Assembly: GCF_014268885.2 (NCBI RefSeq)
Contig: NZ_CP077095.1
Coordinates: forward strand, 372,001 to 436,000
Origin: Pseudomonas xantholysinigenes
GTDB lineage: Bacteria > Pseudomonadota > Gammaproteobacteria > Pseudomonadales > Pseudomonadaceae
DNA: 64,000 nt
Direction: 5' to 3'
Made by a program: the position numbers and the translations under genes. A model generated the notes under the pieces. That model was not told where the DNA came from. It did no database searches and worked only from the letters and a program-made list of their open reading frames with translations. This document shows positions 51,204 to 59,683 of the stretch, piece after piece. Each line of letters opens with the position of its first letter. Positions within the stretch are counted from its first letter, which is position 1.

Positions 51204-52153
51204 GCCTCGACGGTCACCCACCACGGCGTGTGCCGTTCGATCTTCACCGGCAGTGCCGGCAGCAACGAGGCCAGGGCCAAATCGGTGTCGGTCAGCGGGA
51301 AGCTGCCGCTCACGCGCAGGTCGGCCACCTCGTCGGTGACGCCCAGGTGGCCGCTGCGGTACTGGCCCAGGGTGGCCAGCAGGTCGGCCAGGCGTACGTT
51401 GTCCACCACCAGCATGCCGCGGGTCCAGGCATCGCTGCCAACCGCTACCGGGCTCACCCGGCCTAGGCCATCGGCGCTCATCAGCACCTGCTGGCCTTCG
51501 CCCAGCACCTGTTCGTCGCCACTGTTCTGCGGTTTGGCGGCCACCGAGGCTTGCAGCACCTCCAGGCGGGTGCCGTCGTGTTCGCGTTTGACCAGGAAGC
51601 GTGTGCCCAGCGGGCGCAGGCGGCCTTCCTCGGTGCGTACCAGCAGTGGGCGGCTGTCGGCATGGCCGGTCTCGACCGAGATTTCGCCCTGGCGCAGCAC
51701 GATCAGTCGTTGCTCGCCTTTGAAGTCGATGTCGACCGCTGTCTGGGTGTTCAGGCTCAGCAGGGTGCCGTCTTCCAGGCGCAGCGTGCGCATTTCACCG
51801 GTGCCGGTGCGCTGGTCGGCCAGCCAATAGGCCGGCGCCAGGGTGGGAACCCCCGCCCCGAGCAGCAGGCCGCCAATCAGCAGCAGACCGGCCAGGCCAC
51901 CACCGAGCCCGCCCAGGCGCTGGCGCAGTCCGGCACGCGATTGCAACAGGGTATGTCGCACCGGGCCCGCGGCGGCGTGGACGCGCTGGTCGAGCGCGCC
52001 CAGTTGGCGCCAGGCGCGGGCATGTTCTTCGTGGGCGGCGTGCCAGCGCATGAAGTCGTTGCGTTCGTCCGGGGTACCGCTACCTTCGTCCAGGCACAGC
52101 TTCCAGGCGATGGCTGCTTCCAGCACTTCGCTGGAAACCGGGGCGTGGTTCAT
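51188..52153 (-). CDS. FecR-family anti-sigma factor / sigma regulator
   Basis: The 321-residue protein has an N-terminal cytoplasmic DUF4880-like part (AAIAWKLCLDEGSGTPDERNDF, in two pieces AAIAWKLCLDEG and TPDERNDFMRWHAAH), one membrane helix near 87-107 (GLAGLLLIGGLLLGAGVPTL) and a periplasmic FecR domain (about 125-235) with a C-terminal DUF4974-like region. It relays the receptor signal to the ECF sigma factor encoded just upstream (4-bp overlap). Its last six codons (EAAASN) come from the heptamer hairpin, indicating that a repeat has reshaped the C-terminus. Confidence 0.9.
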   Translation of the reverse strand: MNHAPVSSEVLEAAIAWKLCLDEGSGTPDERNDFMRWHAAHEEHARAWRQLGALDQRVHAAAGPVRHTLLQSRAGLRQRLGGLGGGLAGLLLIGGLLLGAGVPTLAPAYWLADQRTGTGEMRTLRLEDGTLLSLNTQTAVDIDFKGEQRLIVLRQGEISVETGHADSRPLLVRTEEGRLRPLGTRFLVKREHDGTRLEVLQASVAAKPQNSGDEQVLGEGQQVLMSADGLGRVSPVAVGSDAWTRGMLVVDNVRLADLLATLGQYRSGHLGVTDEVADLRVSGSFPLTDTDLALASLLPALPVKIERHTPWWVTVEAAASN

Positions 52154-52668
52154 GTCGGTGCCCCGTACAGGGCGATGTAGCACTGGCGCAGGCCCTGGGC
52201 GATGTACTGGCGCACGCGGGACACCGAGACACCCAGGCGCTCGGCGATCTCGGCGTGGCCGAGGCCGTCCAGGCGGTTGTACAAAAAGGCCGCGCGGGCC
52301 TTGCTCGACAACTTGCCGAGCAGGCGGTCGATGGCCTTGAGGTCTTCGAGGATCAGGTGCTGGAGTTCCGGGGAGGGCTGTTCGGCTTCGGCTATCAGGG
52401 CCAGTTCCGCCAGGTAGGCCTGCTCGAGGGCAGCGCGGCGGAAGTGGTCGAACAGCAGGCCCTTGGCCACGGCGGCGAGAAAGGCACGGGGCTCGCGCGG
52501 GGTGTCGAGCTGGTCGCGGCCAAGCAGGCGGACGAAGGTGTCCTGGCTCAGGTCCTCGGCACGCTGGCGACAGGCAGTGCTGCGCTGTAACCAGGCGAGC
52601 AGCCAGCCGCGATGGTCGCGGTACAGTGCCCCGATCAGGTCGGCGTGTGGACTGTGAGCAGACGTCAA
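52150..52668 (-). CDS. ECF sigma factor, FecI-like
   Basis: The 172-residue sigma-70-family protein has region 2 (LIGALYRDHRGWLLAWLQRS, then AEDLSQDTFVRLLGRD) and region 4 (LLGKLSSKARAAFLYNRLDG and ERLGVSVSRVRQYIAQGLRQ), the size and layout of FecI/FpvI-type iron-starvation sigma factors. It should direct transcription of the receptor gene downstream, controlled by the FecR protein. A Fur-box-like sequence lies 34 bp before its start. Confidence 0.92.
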   Translation of the reverse strand: MTSAHSPHADLIGALYRDHRGWLLAWLQRSTACRQRAEDLSQDTFVRLLGRDQLDTPREPRAFLAAVAKGLLFDHFRRAALEQAYLAELALIAEAEQPSPELQHLILEDLKAIDRLLGKLSSKARAAFLYNRLDGLGHAEIAERLGVSVSRVRQYIAQGLRQCYIALYGAPT

Positions 52669-52701
52669 GGAGCGCCCCCGGGAAAAATATGCGTTAACTA
52701 A

Positions 52702-52716
52702 CGATAATTATTCGCG
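52702..52716 (-). promoter_or_regulatory. Candidate Fur box upstream of the ECF sigma gene
   Basis: The 15-mer CGATAATTATTCGCG matches the 7-1-7 Fur consensus TGATAATnATTATCA at 10-11 of 14 positions, perfect in the left GATAAT half. Its position just before a FecI-like gene is where Fur control is expected. Confidence 0.55.
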
Positions 52717-52848
52717 ATTGTGTCAGAGGCAGGGGGCACGGCGCAATTGACGCTTATCGGATTGCCAGCATGGCAGGGAGAGCAGCCGTAAACGTTTGCG
52801 GTTCTCTTCAGGCCGTGTGCAATTTCTGTCGGCGCGGCGATTCGTGAG

Positions 52849-53559
52849 TCAAAGGCCGTGGTGCTGCACCTTGCGCCGCTGCCATTGGCCGAGCCGCTGG
52901 CGCAGTTGCAACGGGCTGTCCAGCTGTTGGCGGCGGGCCTGGCTGAACAGGATCAGCGCCAGTTCGGCGGTGACCTGGGCATCGGCGCTGGCATGGTGGC
53001 GAGCCTGCACCTCCAGGCCGAAACGAGCGATCCAGTCGTCCAGCCCGGCTTCGCGCAATACGGTATCGGGGTTGAGCATCGGCGCCAGTTCGGCGACATC
53101 CAGAAACGGCTGTTGCAGGCGCAAGCCCAGGCTGTCCTTCACCGCGCGTTCGAGCATGCGTTGGTCGAAGGGGGCGTGGAACGCCAGTACCGGGCTGTCG
53201 CCGATGAACTCGAGCAATTCGAGCAGCGCCTCGGCCGGGTCGCTGCCGGCGGCCAGGGCGCTGGGGCCCAGGCCGTGGATCAGCACGCTGGCGTTGGTCT
53301 TCTGCTCGGGCCGGCACAGGGTGCGTTCGAACGGGCGGCCTAAGGCGATGGCGCCGTCCTCGATGGCCACGGCGCCAATCGACAGGACCTGGTCGCGATT
53401 GGGGTTCAGGCCGCTGGTCTCCAGGTCGAGCACCACCCAGCGCTGCTCGCGCAGCGAACACACCGCCGCTGGCGCCGGGCGTGGCAGGCGGGCCAGGCGC
53501 TGGTGCAAGTCGGCAGCCAGCTCGGGTAGCGGTGCGCGCAGCCAGGCGAACAGGTTCAC
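52849..53559 (-). CDS. DEDDh 3'-5' exonuclease
   Basis: The 236-residue protein has the exonuclease domain at about residues 40-205: motif I VVLDLETSGLNPNRDQVLSI with the D-x-E pair at 45-47, motif II VLAFHAPFDQRML with H-x3-FD near 127, and motif III RHHASADAQVTAELA with H-x4-D near 189. This is the DnaQ-like class that in Pseudomonas is encoded next to DUF294 proteins. Its ATG overlaps the stop of the upstream gene, so the two are cotranslated. The substrate (DNA, RNA or signalling nucleotide) is not determined. Confidence 0.9.
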   Translation of the reverse strand: MNLFAWLRAPLPELAADLHQRLARLPRPAPAAVCSLREQRWVVLDLETSGLNPNRDQVLSIGAVAIEDGAIALGRPFERTLCRPEQKTNASVLIHGLGPSALAAGSDPAEALLELLEFIGDSPVLAFHAPFDQRMLERAVKDSLGLRLQQPFLDVAELAPMLNPDTVLREAGLDDWIARFGLEVQARHHASADAQVTAELALILFSQARRQQLDSPLQLRQRLGQWQRRKVQHHGL

Positions 53560-55493
53560 AGCTGGTACCGCAGGGCCAGGCTGCTTTGCAGGCGTTGGGC
53601 CTGGCGCAGAGACTCGCGCAGGATGCGCCGGTCCAGGTGGTTGAGGTTGTCCGGGTCGAGGCGGTTGGAGTACGGCAGGTTGTCGCGCGTCTGGCGCTGG
53701 TGCTGCTGCATGCGGGTCTGCTGAATGAAGTGGTAGGCCTCTTCATAGGCAGCGCCGTCCAGCGCCTCGATGACGCCTTTGGCGACCAGCTGGCGCAGGC
53801 GCTCGAGGGTGTTGCACGCGCCGATGCCGTTGGCCAGGGCCAGCAGCCTGGCGCCATCGACGAAGGGCGTCAGGCCCTGGACCTTGAGGTCGAGGGTGGC
53901 GGCCTTGTCGTCGCCCTGACGGGTCAGCACGAACTCGCGTAGACGGCCCACCGGAGGGCGCTGGCGCAGGGCGTTCTCGGCCATCATGCGCTGGAAGATA
54001 CGGTTGTCGGCGACCTGTTCCAGCAGCGCCTGGCGCAGCTGCTCGCAGCCTTGCTCATCGCCCCAGACCACGCGCAGGTCGAAATAGATGCTCGAACCCA
54101 GCAGGTTTTCCGGGCTGGCCTCGCGCACGAACCCGGCGAAGCGCCGCGCCCATTCGCTGCGCGACAGGCACAGCGCGGGATTGCCGGCCATCACGTTGCC
54201 CTTGCACAGGGTGAAGCCGCATTGCGCCAGGTTGTGGTTGATGTGCTGGGCCAGTGGCAGCAGCTTGGCGCGGATCGCCTCGGCCTCGGCCTGGTCGACG
54301 GCGTCGAAGAGAATGCCGTTGTCCTGGTCGGTGTGCAGGGTCTGTTCGCGGCGCCCTTCGCTGCCGAAGCACAGCCAGCTGAACGGCACGCCTGGGTCGC
54401 CGCGCTCGGCGATGGCCAGTTCGATCACCCGGCACACGGTGTGATCGTTGAGCAGGGTGATGATCTGGGTGATCTGGGTGGATGAAGCACCGTGGGCGAG
54501 CATGCGCTCGACCAGCTGGCCGATTTCGCCACGCAGCGACACCAGGGTGTCGAGGCGCGGGGCATGGCGAATGGTGCGCGCCAGGTGCACCAGGTCGACC
54601 CGCTGCAGGGAAAACAGGTCACGCTCGGAAATCACCCCGCACAGGCGCTGGTTTTCCACCAGGCAGACATGGGCGATATGCCGCTCGGTCATCGCCATGG
54701 CGGCATCGAAGGCGCTGGCCTGGGGGCTGAGGTGGAACGGCCGAGGGGTCATGTAGCGTTCGATCGGCGCGGTCAGTTCGGCACTTGGGTCGGCCACCAC
54801 CTGGCGCAGGTCGCGCAGGGTGAAGATCCCGATGGGAAAGCGCTGCGCATCGACGATGGCGATGCTGCCGACCTGTTGCTCGTGCATCAGCCCCACGGCC
54901 TCGCGCAGCGGCGTGTCGGCGGCGCAGACCACCGGATGGCGCAGCGCCAGTTCGCCCAGCGGCGTGTTCAGCGAGTACTGGGTGCCGAGGGTTTCCACGG
55001 CGCGCTGGCGTACCTGCTGGTTGACCTGTTCGAGCAGGCTGCTGACCCCGCGCAGGGCGAAGTCGCGGAACACGTCGGACATCGAGAACACACGGATGAA
55101 CGCCGCCTTGTTCAACTGCAGGCAAAAGGTGTCCTCGCCGGCCAGGTGCTCGGTGCGGGTCGCCCGCTCGCCCAGCAGCGCGGCCAGTGGGAAGCATTCG
55201 CCGCTGGCGATCTCGAAGGTGGTCTCGGTGCCTGGCTTGGTCACATGGTGGCGCTCGCCGACCACCCGGCCCTGCTTGACGATGTAGAAGTGCTCGACCG
55301 GCCCGTCGCTGGGCTTGATGATGCTTTCACCGCCCGCGTAGAAACGCAGCTGGCACTGCTCCACCAGGTAGGCGAGGTGGCTGTGTTCCATCTGGTTGAA
55401 CGGCGGAAACCGCTGCAAAAACTGCAGGGTGCCCTGGATGTTCTGCAGTACCGCAGTCCTGCCGGCTTGGGTGTAGGCGTCCTTTTTGCTCAT
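53556..55493 (-). CDS. cNMP-binding / CBS / DUF294 nucleotidyltransferase-like signalling protein
   Basis: The 645-residue cytoplasmic protein has a cyclic-nucleotide-binding domain (about 30-150, FYAGGESIIKPSDGPVEHFY), two CBS domains (about 165-285, with FPIGIFTLRDLRQVV and RLCGVISERDLFSL), a GlnD-like nucleotidyltransferase domain with CFGSEGRREQTLHTDQDNG near 385 (G-S-x-G-R-x2 and D-x-D), and a DUF294 C-terminal helical domain. Each domain is a sensor or regulator, so it probably integrates nucleotide levels; the enzymatic target is unknown. It is translationally coupled to the exonuclease. Confidence 0.88.
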   Translation of the reverse strand: MSKKDAYTQAGRTAVLQNIQGTLQFLQRFPPFNQMEHSHLAYLVEQCQLRFYAGGESIIKPSDGPVEHFYIVKQGRVVGERHHVTKPGTETTFEIASGECFPLAALLGERATRTEHLAGEDTFCLQLNKAAFIRVFSMSDVFRDFALRGVSSLLEQVNQQVRQRAVETLGTQYSLNTPLGELALRHPVVCAADTPLREAVGLMHEQQVGSIAIVDAQRFPIGIFTLRDLRQVVADPSAELTAPIERYMTPRPFHLSPQASAFDAAMAMTERHIAHVCLVENQRLCGVISERDLFSLQRVDLVHLARTIRHAPRLDTLVSLRGEIGQLVERMLAHGASSTQITQIITLLNDHTVCRVIELAIAERGDPGVPFSWLCFGSEGRREQTLHTDQDNGILFDAVDQAEAEAIRAKLLPLAQHINHNLAQCGFTLCKGNVMAGNPALCLSRSEWARRFAGFVREASPENLLGSSIYFDLRVVWGDEQGCEQLRQALLEQVADNRIFQRMMAENALRQRPPVGRLREFVLTRQGDDKAATLDLKVQGLTPFVDGARLLALANGIGACNTLERLRQLVAKGVIEALDGAAYEEAYHFIQQTRMQQHQRQTRDNLPYSNRLDPDNLNHLDRRILRESLRQAQRLQSSLALRYQL

Positions 55494-55705
55494 GAAGCTG
55501 ACCGTATCGCTACGCCGAACTATATATATCTATGTATAGAGGTCGGCTTTGTTGTTCTCGGCCTCCATGGTCGGCTGGCCGTCTTGCGGTGCCCATTGGA
55601 CGTAAGTCTAGAGCGGGCGCTGGCAAAGACCCGACGAAAGGCGAACCAGGTTGCGTTACGTTGCGGTCTTAAAGCCGCGAGCGGGATTTTCTTGAAGAGA
55701 TGGCC

Positions 55706-56149
55706 ATGACCGAGCATGACGACATCCTCAGTGACGCTGAGCGCCAGGCGCTGGCCGGGGTGACTGCGCCTGGCGCACCCAGGCCCGTGGTGCTGGTGGT
55801 CGACGATAACCCAGTGAACAGCGAGGCGCTGAGCCTGTACCTGAAGAGCCGGGGCATTGCCTGTATGACGGCTGATGGGGCGCAGGAGGCCATGCTCAAG
55901 CTGCATTACGAGCCGCGTATCGCGTTGATGATCACCGACCTGCGCATGCAGCCGGCCGATGGCCTGGAGCTGATCCGTCAGGTGCGTGAGTCGGAGCGGG
56001 CCGCGCTGTCGATCATCGTGGTATCGGGCGACACCGATGTGAAGGAAGCGGTGGATGTGATGCACCTGGGCGTGGTGGATTTTCTGCTCAAGCCGGTGGA
56101 TCTGGTGAAGCTGCTGGGGTTGGTGAAGCGAGAACTGCGGATAGAGTGA
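55706..56149 (+). CDS. Single-domain response regulator
   Basis: The 147-residue protein has an acidic N-terminal extension of about 25 residues, then a receiver domain: VVLVVDDNPVNSEALSLYLK (acidic pair near 34), phospho-acceptor Asp in LMITDLRMQPADGLELI near 77, and the Lys in DFLLKPVDLVKLLGL near 127. No output domain follows. Both ATG 55700 and 55706 are in frame; GAAGAG fits the second better. No partner kinase is adjacent, so it is an orphan CheY-like protein. Confidence 0.87.
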   Translation: MTEHDDILSDAERQALAGVTAPGAPRPVVLVVDDNPVNSEALSLYLKSRGIACMTADGAQEAMLKLHYEPRIALMITDLRMQPADGLELIRQVRESERAALSIIVVSGDTDVKEAVDVMHLGVVDFLLKPVDLVKLLGLVKRELRIE

Positions 56150-56156
56150 TCTAGGC

Positions 56157-56261
56157 TGGGGCTGTTTTACAGCCCTTTCGCGGCACAAGGCCGCTCCTAC
56201 AGAGAATCGCAATCCCCTGTAGGAGCGGCCTTGTGCCGCGAAAGGGCCGCAAAGCGGCCCC
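56157..56261. repeat. Inverted repeat pair, REP family B, between response regulator and glcB
   Basis: TTTCGCGGCACAAGGCCGCT and an exact inverse copy face each other, with outer arms GGGGCTGTTTTACAGCCC and GGGCCGCAAAGCGGCCC. It lies between the convergent stops of the response regulator and glcB genes and could terminate both. Confidence 0.9.
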
Positions 56262-56267
56262 CTTGTC

Positions 56268-58445
56268 TTACAGCCCGTTGCGTGCCTTGAACTCGCGACG
56301 ACGACGGTGCAGGACCGGCTCGGTGTAGCCGTTCGGTTGCTTGGCGCCCTCTACCACCAGCTCCACGGCCGCCTGGAACGCGATGTTGTCATCGAAGTTC
56401 GGCGCCATCGGTCGGTACAGGGCGTCACCGGCGTTCTGCTTGTCGACCACCGCAGCCATGCGCTTGAGGCTTTCCAGCACCTGCTCCTGGGTGACCACGC
56501 CATGGCGCAGCCAGTTGGCCAGCAGCTGGGCCGAGATGCGCAGGGTGGCGCGGTCTTCCATCAGGCCGACATCGTTGATGTCCGGCACCTTCGAGCAACC
56601 CACGCCCTGGTCGATCCAGCGCACCACGTAGCCAAGGATGCCCTGGGCGTTGTTGTCCAGCTCGTTGCGGATCTCGTCGGCCGACCAGTTGGTATTGGCG
56701 GCCAGCGGGATGGTCAGGATGTCGTCGACCGAGGCCGGGGTGCGGCTGGCCAGCTCGCGCTGGCGAGCCTGCACGTCGACCTTGTGGTAGTGCAGGGCGT
56801 GCAGCGTGGCGGCGGTCGGCGACGGTACCCAGGCGGTGTTGGCGCCGGCCAGTGGGTGGGCGATCTTCTGCTCGAGCATCGCCGCCATCAGGTCGGGCAT
56901 GGCCCACATGCCCTTGCCGATCTGCGCGCGGCCTTGCAGGCCGGTGGCCAGGCCGACATCGACGTTGTTGTTCTCGTAGGCGCCGATCCATTTTTCGTTC
57001 TTCATGGCGCCCTTGCGCACCACGGCGCCGGCTTCCATGGAGGTGTGGATTTCGTCGCCGGTGCGGTCGAGGAAGCCGGTGTTGATGAACACCACGCGCT
57101 CGGCGGCGGCCTTGATGCAGGACTTGAGGTTGACCGTGGTGCGGCGTTCCTCGTCCATGATGCCGACCTTGACGGTGTTGCGTTGCATGCCCAGCAGGTC
57201 TTCGACACGGCTGAAGATCTCGGCGGCGAAGGCGACCTCTTCAGGGCCGTGCATCTTCGGCTTGACGATATACACGCTGCCGCTGCGGGTGTTCTTGCGG
57301 CTGGTATTGCCGTTGAGGTTGTGCAGGGCGATCAGGTTGGTGAACAGGCCGTCCTGGATGCCTTCGGGGATCTCGTTGCCCTGGGCGTCGAGGATCGCCG
57401 GGTTGGTCATCAGGTGACCGACGTTGCGCACGAACAGCAAGGAGCGGCCATGCAGGGTGACGCTGCCACCGTTCGGTGCGGCGTACTCGCGGTCCGGGTT
57501 CATGGTGCGGGTGAAGGTCTTGCCGCCCTTGCTCACGCTCTCGGCCAGGTCACCTTTCATCAGGCCCAGCCAGTTGCGGTAGACGATCACTTTGTCGTCG
57601 GCGTCGACAGCGGCGACCGAGTCTTCGCAGTCCATGATGGTGGTCAGCGCCGACTCCATCAGGATGTCCTTCACGCCGGCGGCGTCGGTGCTGCCGACCG
57701 GGGTGCTGGCGTCGACCTGGATCTCGAAGTGCAGGCCGTTGTGCTTGAGCAGTACGGCGGTCGGTGCGGCGGCGTCGCCATGGAAACCGATCAGCTGGGC
57801 GTCATCGCGCAGGCCGCTGTTGCTGCCGCCCTTGAGGGCGACCACCAGCTTGCCGCCTTCGATGCGGTAGCCGGTGGAGTCGACGTGGGAGCCAGCGGCC
57901 AGTGGCGCGGCTTCGTCGAGGAAGGCACGGGCGAAGGCGATCACCTTGTCGCCACGGACCTTGTTGTAGCCCTGGCCTTTCTCGGCGCCGCCTGCCTCGC
58001 TGATGGCATCGGTGCCGTACAGCGCGTCGTACAGCGAACCCCAGCGGGCGTTGGCGGCGTTCAGGGCGAAGCGGGCGTTCATCACCGGCACCACCAGCTG
58101 CGGGCCGGCCATCACGGCGATCTCTTCATCGACGTTCTGCGTGGTGGCCTGGAAATCGTCGGCTTGTGGCAGCAGGTAACCGATTTCCTGAAGGAAGCTT
58201 TTGTAGGCTGCGGCGTCGTGGGCCTGGCCCTGGCGTGCCTGGTGCCAGGCATCGATCTTGGCTTGCAGCTCGTCGCGCTTGGCGAGCAGGGCTTTGTTCT
58301 TTGGAGCGAGGTCTTTAATGATCTCTGCCGCCCCGGCCCAGAACTTGTCGGCTTCGATGCCGGTTCCAGGGATCGCTTCGTCATTGACGAAGTCGTACAG
58401 GGCCTTGGCGACCTGAAGGCCACCGACTTGAACGTATCCAGTCAT
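56268..58445 (-). CDS. glcB: Malate synthase G
   Basis: The 725-residue monomeric malate synthase condenses glyoxylate and acetyl-CoA to malate. Features include [20 protein letters not shown] near 262, the glyoxylate/Mg region [20 protein letters not shown] near 418 with [20 protein letters not shown] at about 440 and the catalytic Asp in a C-terminal segment ([20 protein letters not shown] near 620). ATG 58445 with GTGAGG upstream is preferred over the start 4 codons earlier. It is the glyoxylate shunt/glycolate enzyme, next to gcvR. Confidence 0.96.
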   Translation of the reverse strand: MTGYVQVGGLQVAKALYDFVNDEAIPGTGIEADKFWAGAAEIIKDLAPKNKALLAKRDELQAKIDAWHQARQGQAHDAAAYKSFLQEIGYLLPQADDFQATTQNVDEEIAVMAGPQLVVPVMNARFALNAANARWGSLYDALYGTDAISEAGGAEKGQGYNKVRGDKVIAFARAFLDEAAPLAAGSHVDSTGYRIEGGKLVVALKGGSNSGLRDDAQLIGFHGDAAAPTAVLLKHNGLHFEIQVDASTPVGSTDAAGVKDILMESALTTIMDCEDSVAAVDADDKVIVYRNWLGLMKGDLAESVSKGGKTFTRTMNPDREYAAPNGGSVTLHGRSLLFVRNVGHLMTNPAILDAQGNEIPEGIQDGLFTNLIALHNLNGNTSRKNTRSGSVYIVKPKMHGPEEVAFAAEIFSRVEDLLGMQRNTVKVGIMDEERRTTVNLKSCIKAAAERVVFINTGFLDRTGDEIHTSMEAGAVVRKGAMKNEKWIGAYENNNVDVGLATGLQGRAQIGKGMWAMPDLMAAMLEQKIAHPLAGANTAWVPSPTAATLHALHYHKVDVQARQRELASRTPASVDDILTIPLAANTNWSADEIRNELDNNAQGILGYVVRWIDQGVGCSKVPDINDVGLMEDRATLRISAQLLANWLRHGVVTQEQVLESLKRMAAVVDKQNAGDALYRPMAPNFDDNIAFQAAVELVVEGAKQPNGYTEPVLHRRRREFKARNGL

Positions 58446-58903
58446 TGCTTGCCTCACCTCTGCTCAGCTATTTCGCTTTCGCTCTTCTGTATTAAGCCTG
58501 TAGCGCTTCTCTAAACACGGCACCAGTGCATGCCCTCGGCATCGAGCGCGGCTGGGTGCGGCTCGCCAGACAGGCCGGCGGGCGGTTGGCGTATTTTCAC
58601 AGGCGCCTTGGCAGACATCCAAACGACGTTTTGTAGTCCGCGCCGATGCATACTACATGAAGCAGCAGGCAGGTAAACATCAGACTAAAAGCGTCGTTCC
58701 GCGACCGATGAGTCGCATAGGGTCACGCTGGGAGTGCGTATGTTCGCAAAAAACAGGTGGATTGTTCCAGATAAATCTTGAAACAGTACACGATTGCCGA
58801 GCTGGACTGTCCTGCGGCAGGTTGCCGCGCCTTGCCTATACTGATGCGATCCCCGATTCATGGCCGTTTGCGACGGCCCCGAGCAAAGCAGAAGGAGTGG
58901 CCC
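58446..58903. other. Divergent glcB/gcvR intergenic region
   Basis: These 458 bp separate the divergent glcB and gcvR starts. They contain the dyad TGTAGT-N14-ACTACA (58632-58657), a TATACT-like -10 element near 58839, and a GGCCGT-TTGCG-ACGGCC hairpin (58862-58878) directly before the gcvR ribosome binding site. Short open frames reading through here have no coding character. A small RNA cannot be excluded. Confidence 0.5.
58632..58657. promoter_or_regulatory. Dyad TGTAGT-N14-ACTACA upstream of glcB
   Basis: Perfect 6+6 bp arms with 14-base spacing lie 187-212 bp from the glcB start. The half-site equals that of the aceE palindromes but the spacing differs, so a common regulator is uncertain. 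Confidence 0.25.
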
Positions 58904-59422
58904 GTGGACCATCTCGTACTCACCGTGATCGCCCCCGACAAGGCCGGGCAGGTCGAACGCGTTGCCCAGTGCATCGCCGATCACAACGGCAACTGGTTGG
59001 AAAGCCGCATGTCGCGCATGGCCGGGCAGTTCGCCGGGATCCTGCGGGTGGCGGTGCCGGCGGAAAACTATGCGGAGCTGGTCGAGTCGTTACAGAAGTT
59101 GAGTGACCATGGCATCAGGGTTCTGATCGCCGAAAGCGGCATCGAACCGTCCTGCACCTGGAAGCCGATCGCGATGGAACTGGTGGGCAATGACCGGCCG
59201 GGCATCGTTCGTGATATCACCCGGCTGCTGGCCGAGCAAGGGGTGAATGTGGAACGGCTGAGCACTGAGGTACGCCCAGCGCCGATGAGCAGCGAGCCGC
59301 TGTTCCATGCCGATGCGTTGCTGGCGTTGCCGTTGACCTTGTCGTTGGACGATCTGCAGGCGCGGCTGGAGAGCCTGGCGGATGATTTGATGGTGGAGTT
59401 GCGGCTGCGGCCGGAGGATTGA
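58904..59422 (+). CDS. gcvR: Glycine cleavage system transcriptional repressor GcvR
   Basis: The 172-residue protein consists of two ACT domains (about residues 3-75 and 85-165): VLTVIAPDKAGQVERVAQCI and MELVGNDRPGIVRDITRLLA are their characteristic openings. GcvR binds glycine and modulates the GcvA activator in enterobacteria; in pseudomonads it is often seen without GcvA, so the partner is uncertain. GTG 58904 with AAGGAG 7 bases upstream is chosen; frames reading from 58778 or 58657 are rejected. Confidence 0.85.
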   Translation: MDHLVLTVIAPDKAGQVERVAQCIADHNGNWLESRMSRMAGQFAGILRVAVPAENYAELVESLQKLSDHGIRVLIAESGIEPSCTWKPIAMELVGNDRPGIVRDITRLLAEQGVNVERLSTEVRPAPMSSEPLFHADALLALPLTLSLDDLQARLESLADDLMVELRLRPED

Positions 59423-59436
59423 TTCGAGATCGCCGG

Positions 59437-59467
59437 GGCTGCTTTGCAGCCCGTTCGCGGCGCCCTT
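59437..59467. repeat. Partial REP family B unit
   Basis: GGGGCTGCTTTGCAGCCCGT and the following TTCGCGGCGCCCTTGG resemble the left end of family B elements but the sequence then diverges and no inverse partner is present. It follows the gcvR stop. Confidence 0.55.
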
Positions 59468-59472
59468 GGTGG

Positions 59473-59620
59473 TTATCCCTATTTATCGGGGGCGACCCTG
59501 TGGATAACCTGGGGGGCCTCTTCGCTAGCCCAGCAATTACGAGGCCTAGCGAGACTTGAGCAAAAAACGTCCAATTATCAGAGGCTTGTGCACAAACGCC
59601 GGGGACGAGGGTGTGGATAA
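59473..59620. other. DnaA-box cluster between gcvR and rarD
   Basis: Two perfect DnaA boxes TGTGGATAA (complement of TTATCCACA) lie at 59499-59507 and 59612-59620. A related TTGTGCACAA lies at 59586-59595 and weaker TTATCC/TTATCG matches at 59473-59490. The region between them is AT-richer. DnaA binding is a prediction from the box sequence only; the site is not next to dnaA, dnaN or parAB in this window. Confidence 0.55.
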
Positions 59621-59634
59621 CCTTTGGAGCGCTT

Positions 59635-59665
59635 GCTACAGGCCACGTCCCCCGTGGCCTGTAGC
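59635..59665. terminator. Perfect 13-bp hairpin after rarD / gcvR
   Basis: GCTACAGGCCACG and CGTGGCCTGTAGC form a perfect stem with a 5-base loop, 19 bases after the rarD stop and at the end of the gcvR-side gap. An A/T-rich TGATCATTTTTTGATCA dyad follows toward rarD. It probably ends transcription from both sides. Confidence 0.65.
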
Positions 59666-59683
59666 AATATGATCATTTTTTGA

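Noticed and set aside
58657..59106. 149-codon frame before and into gcvR
   Set aside because: No ribosome binding site, no conserved features, wrong frame relative to the clear ACT-domain protein.
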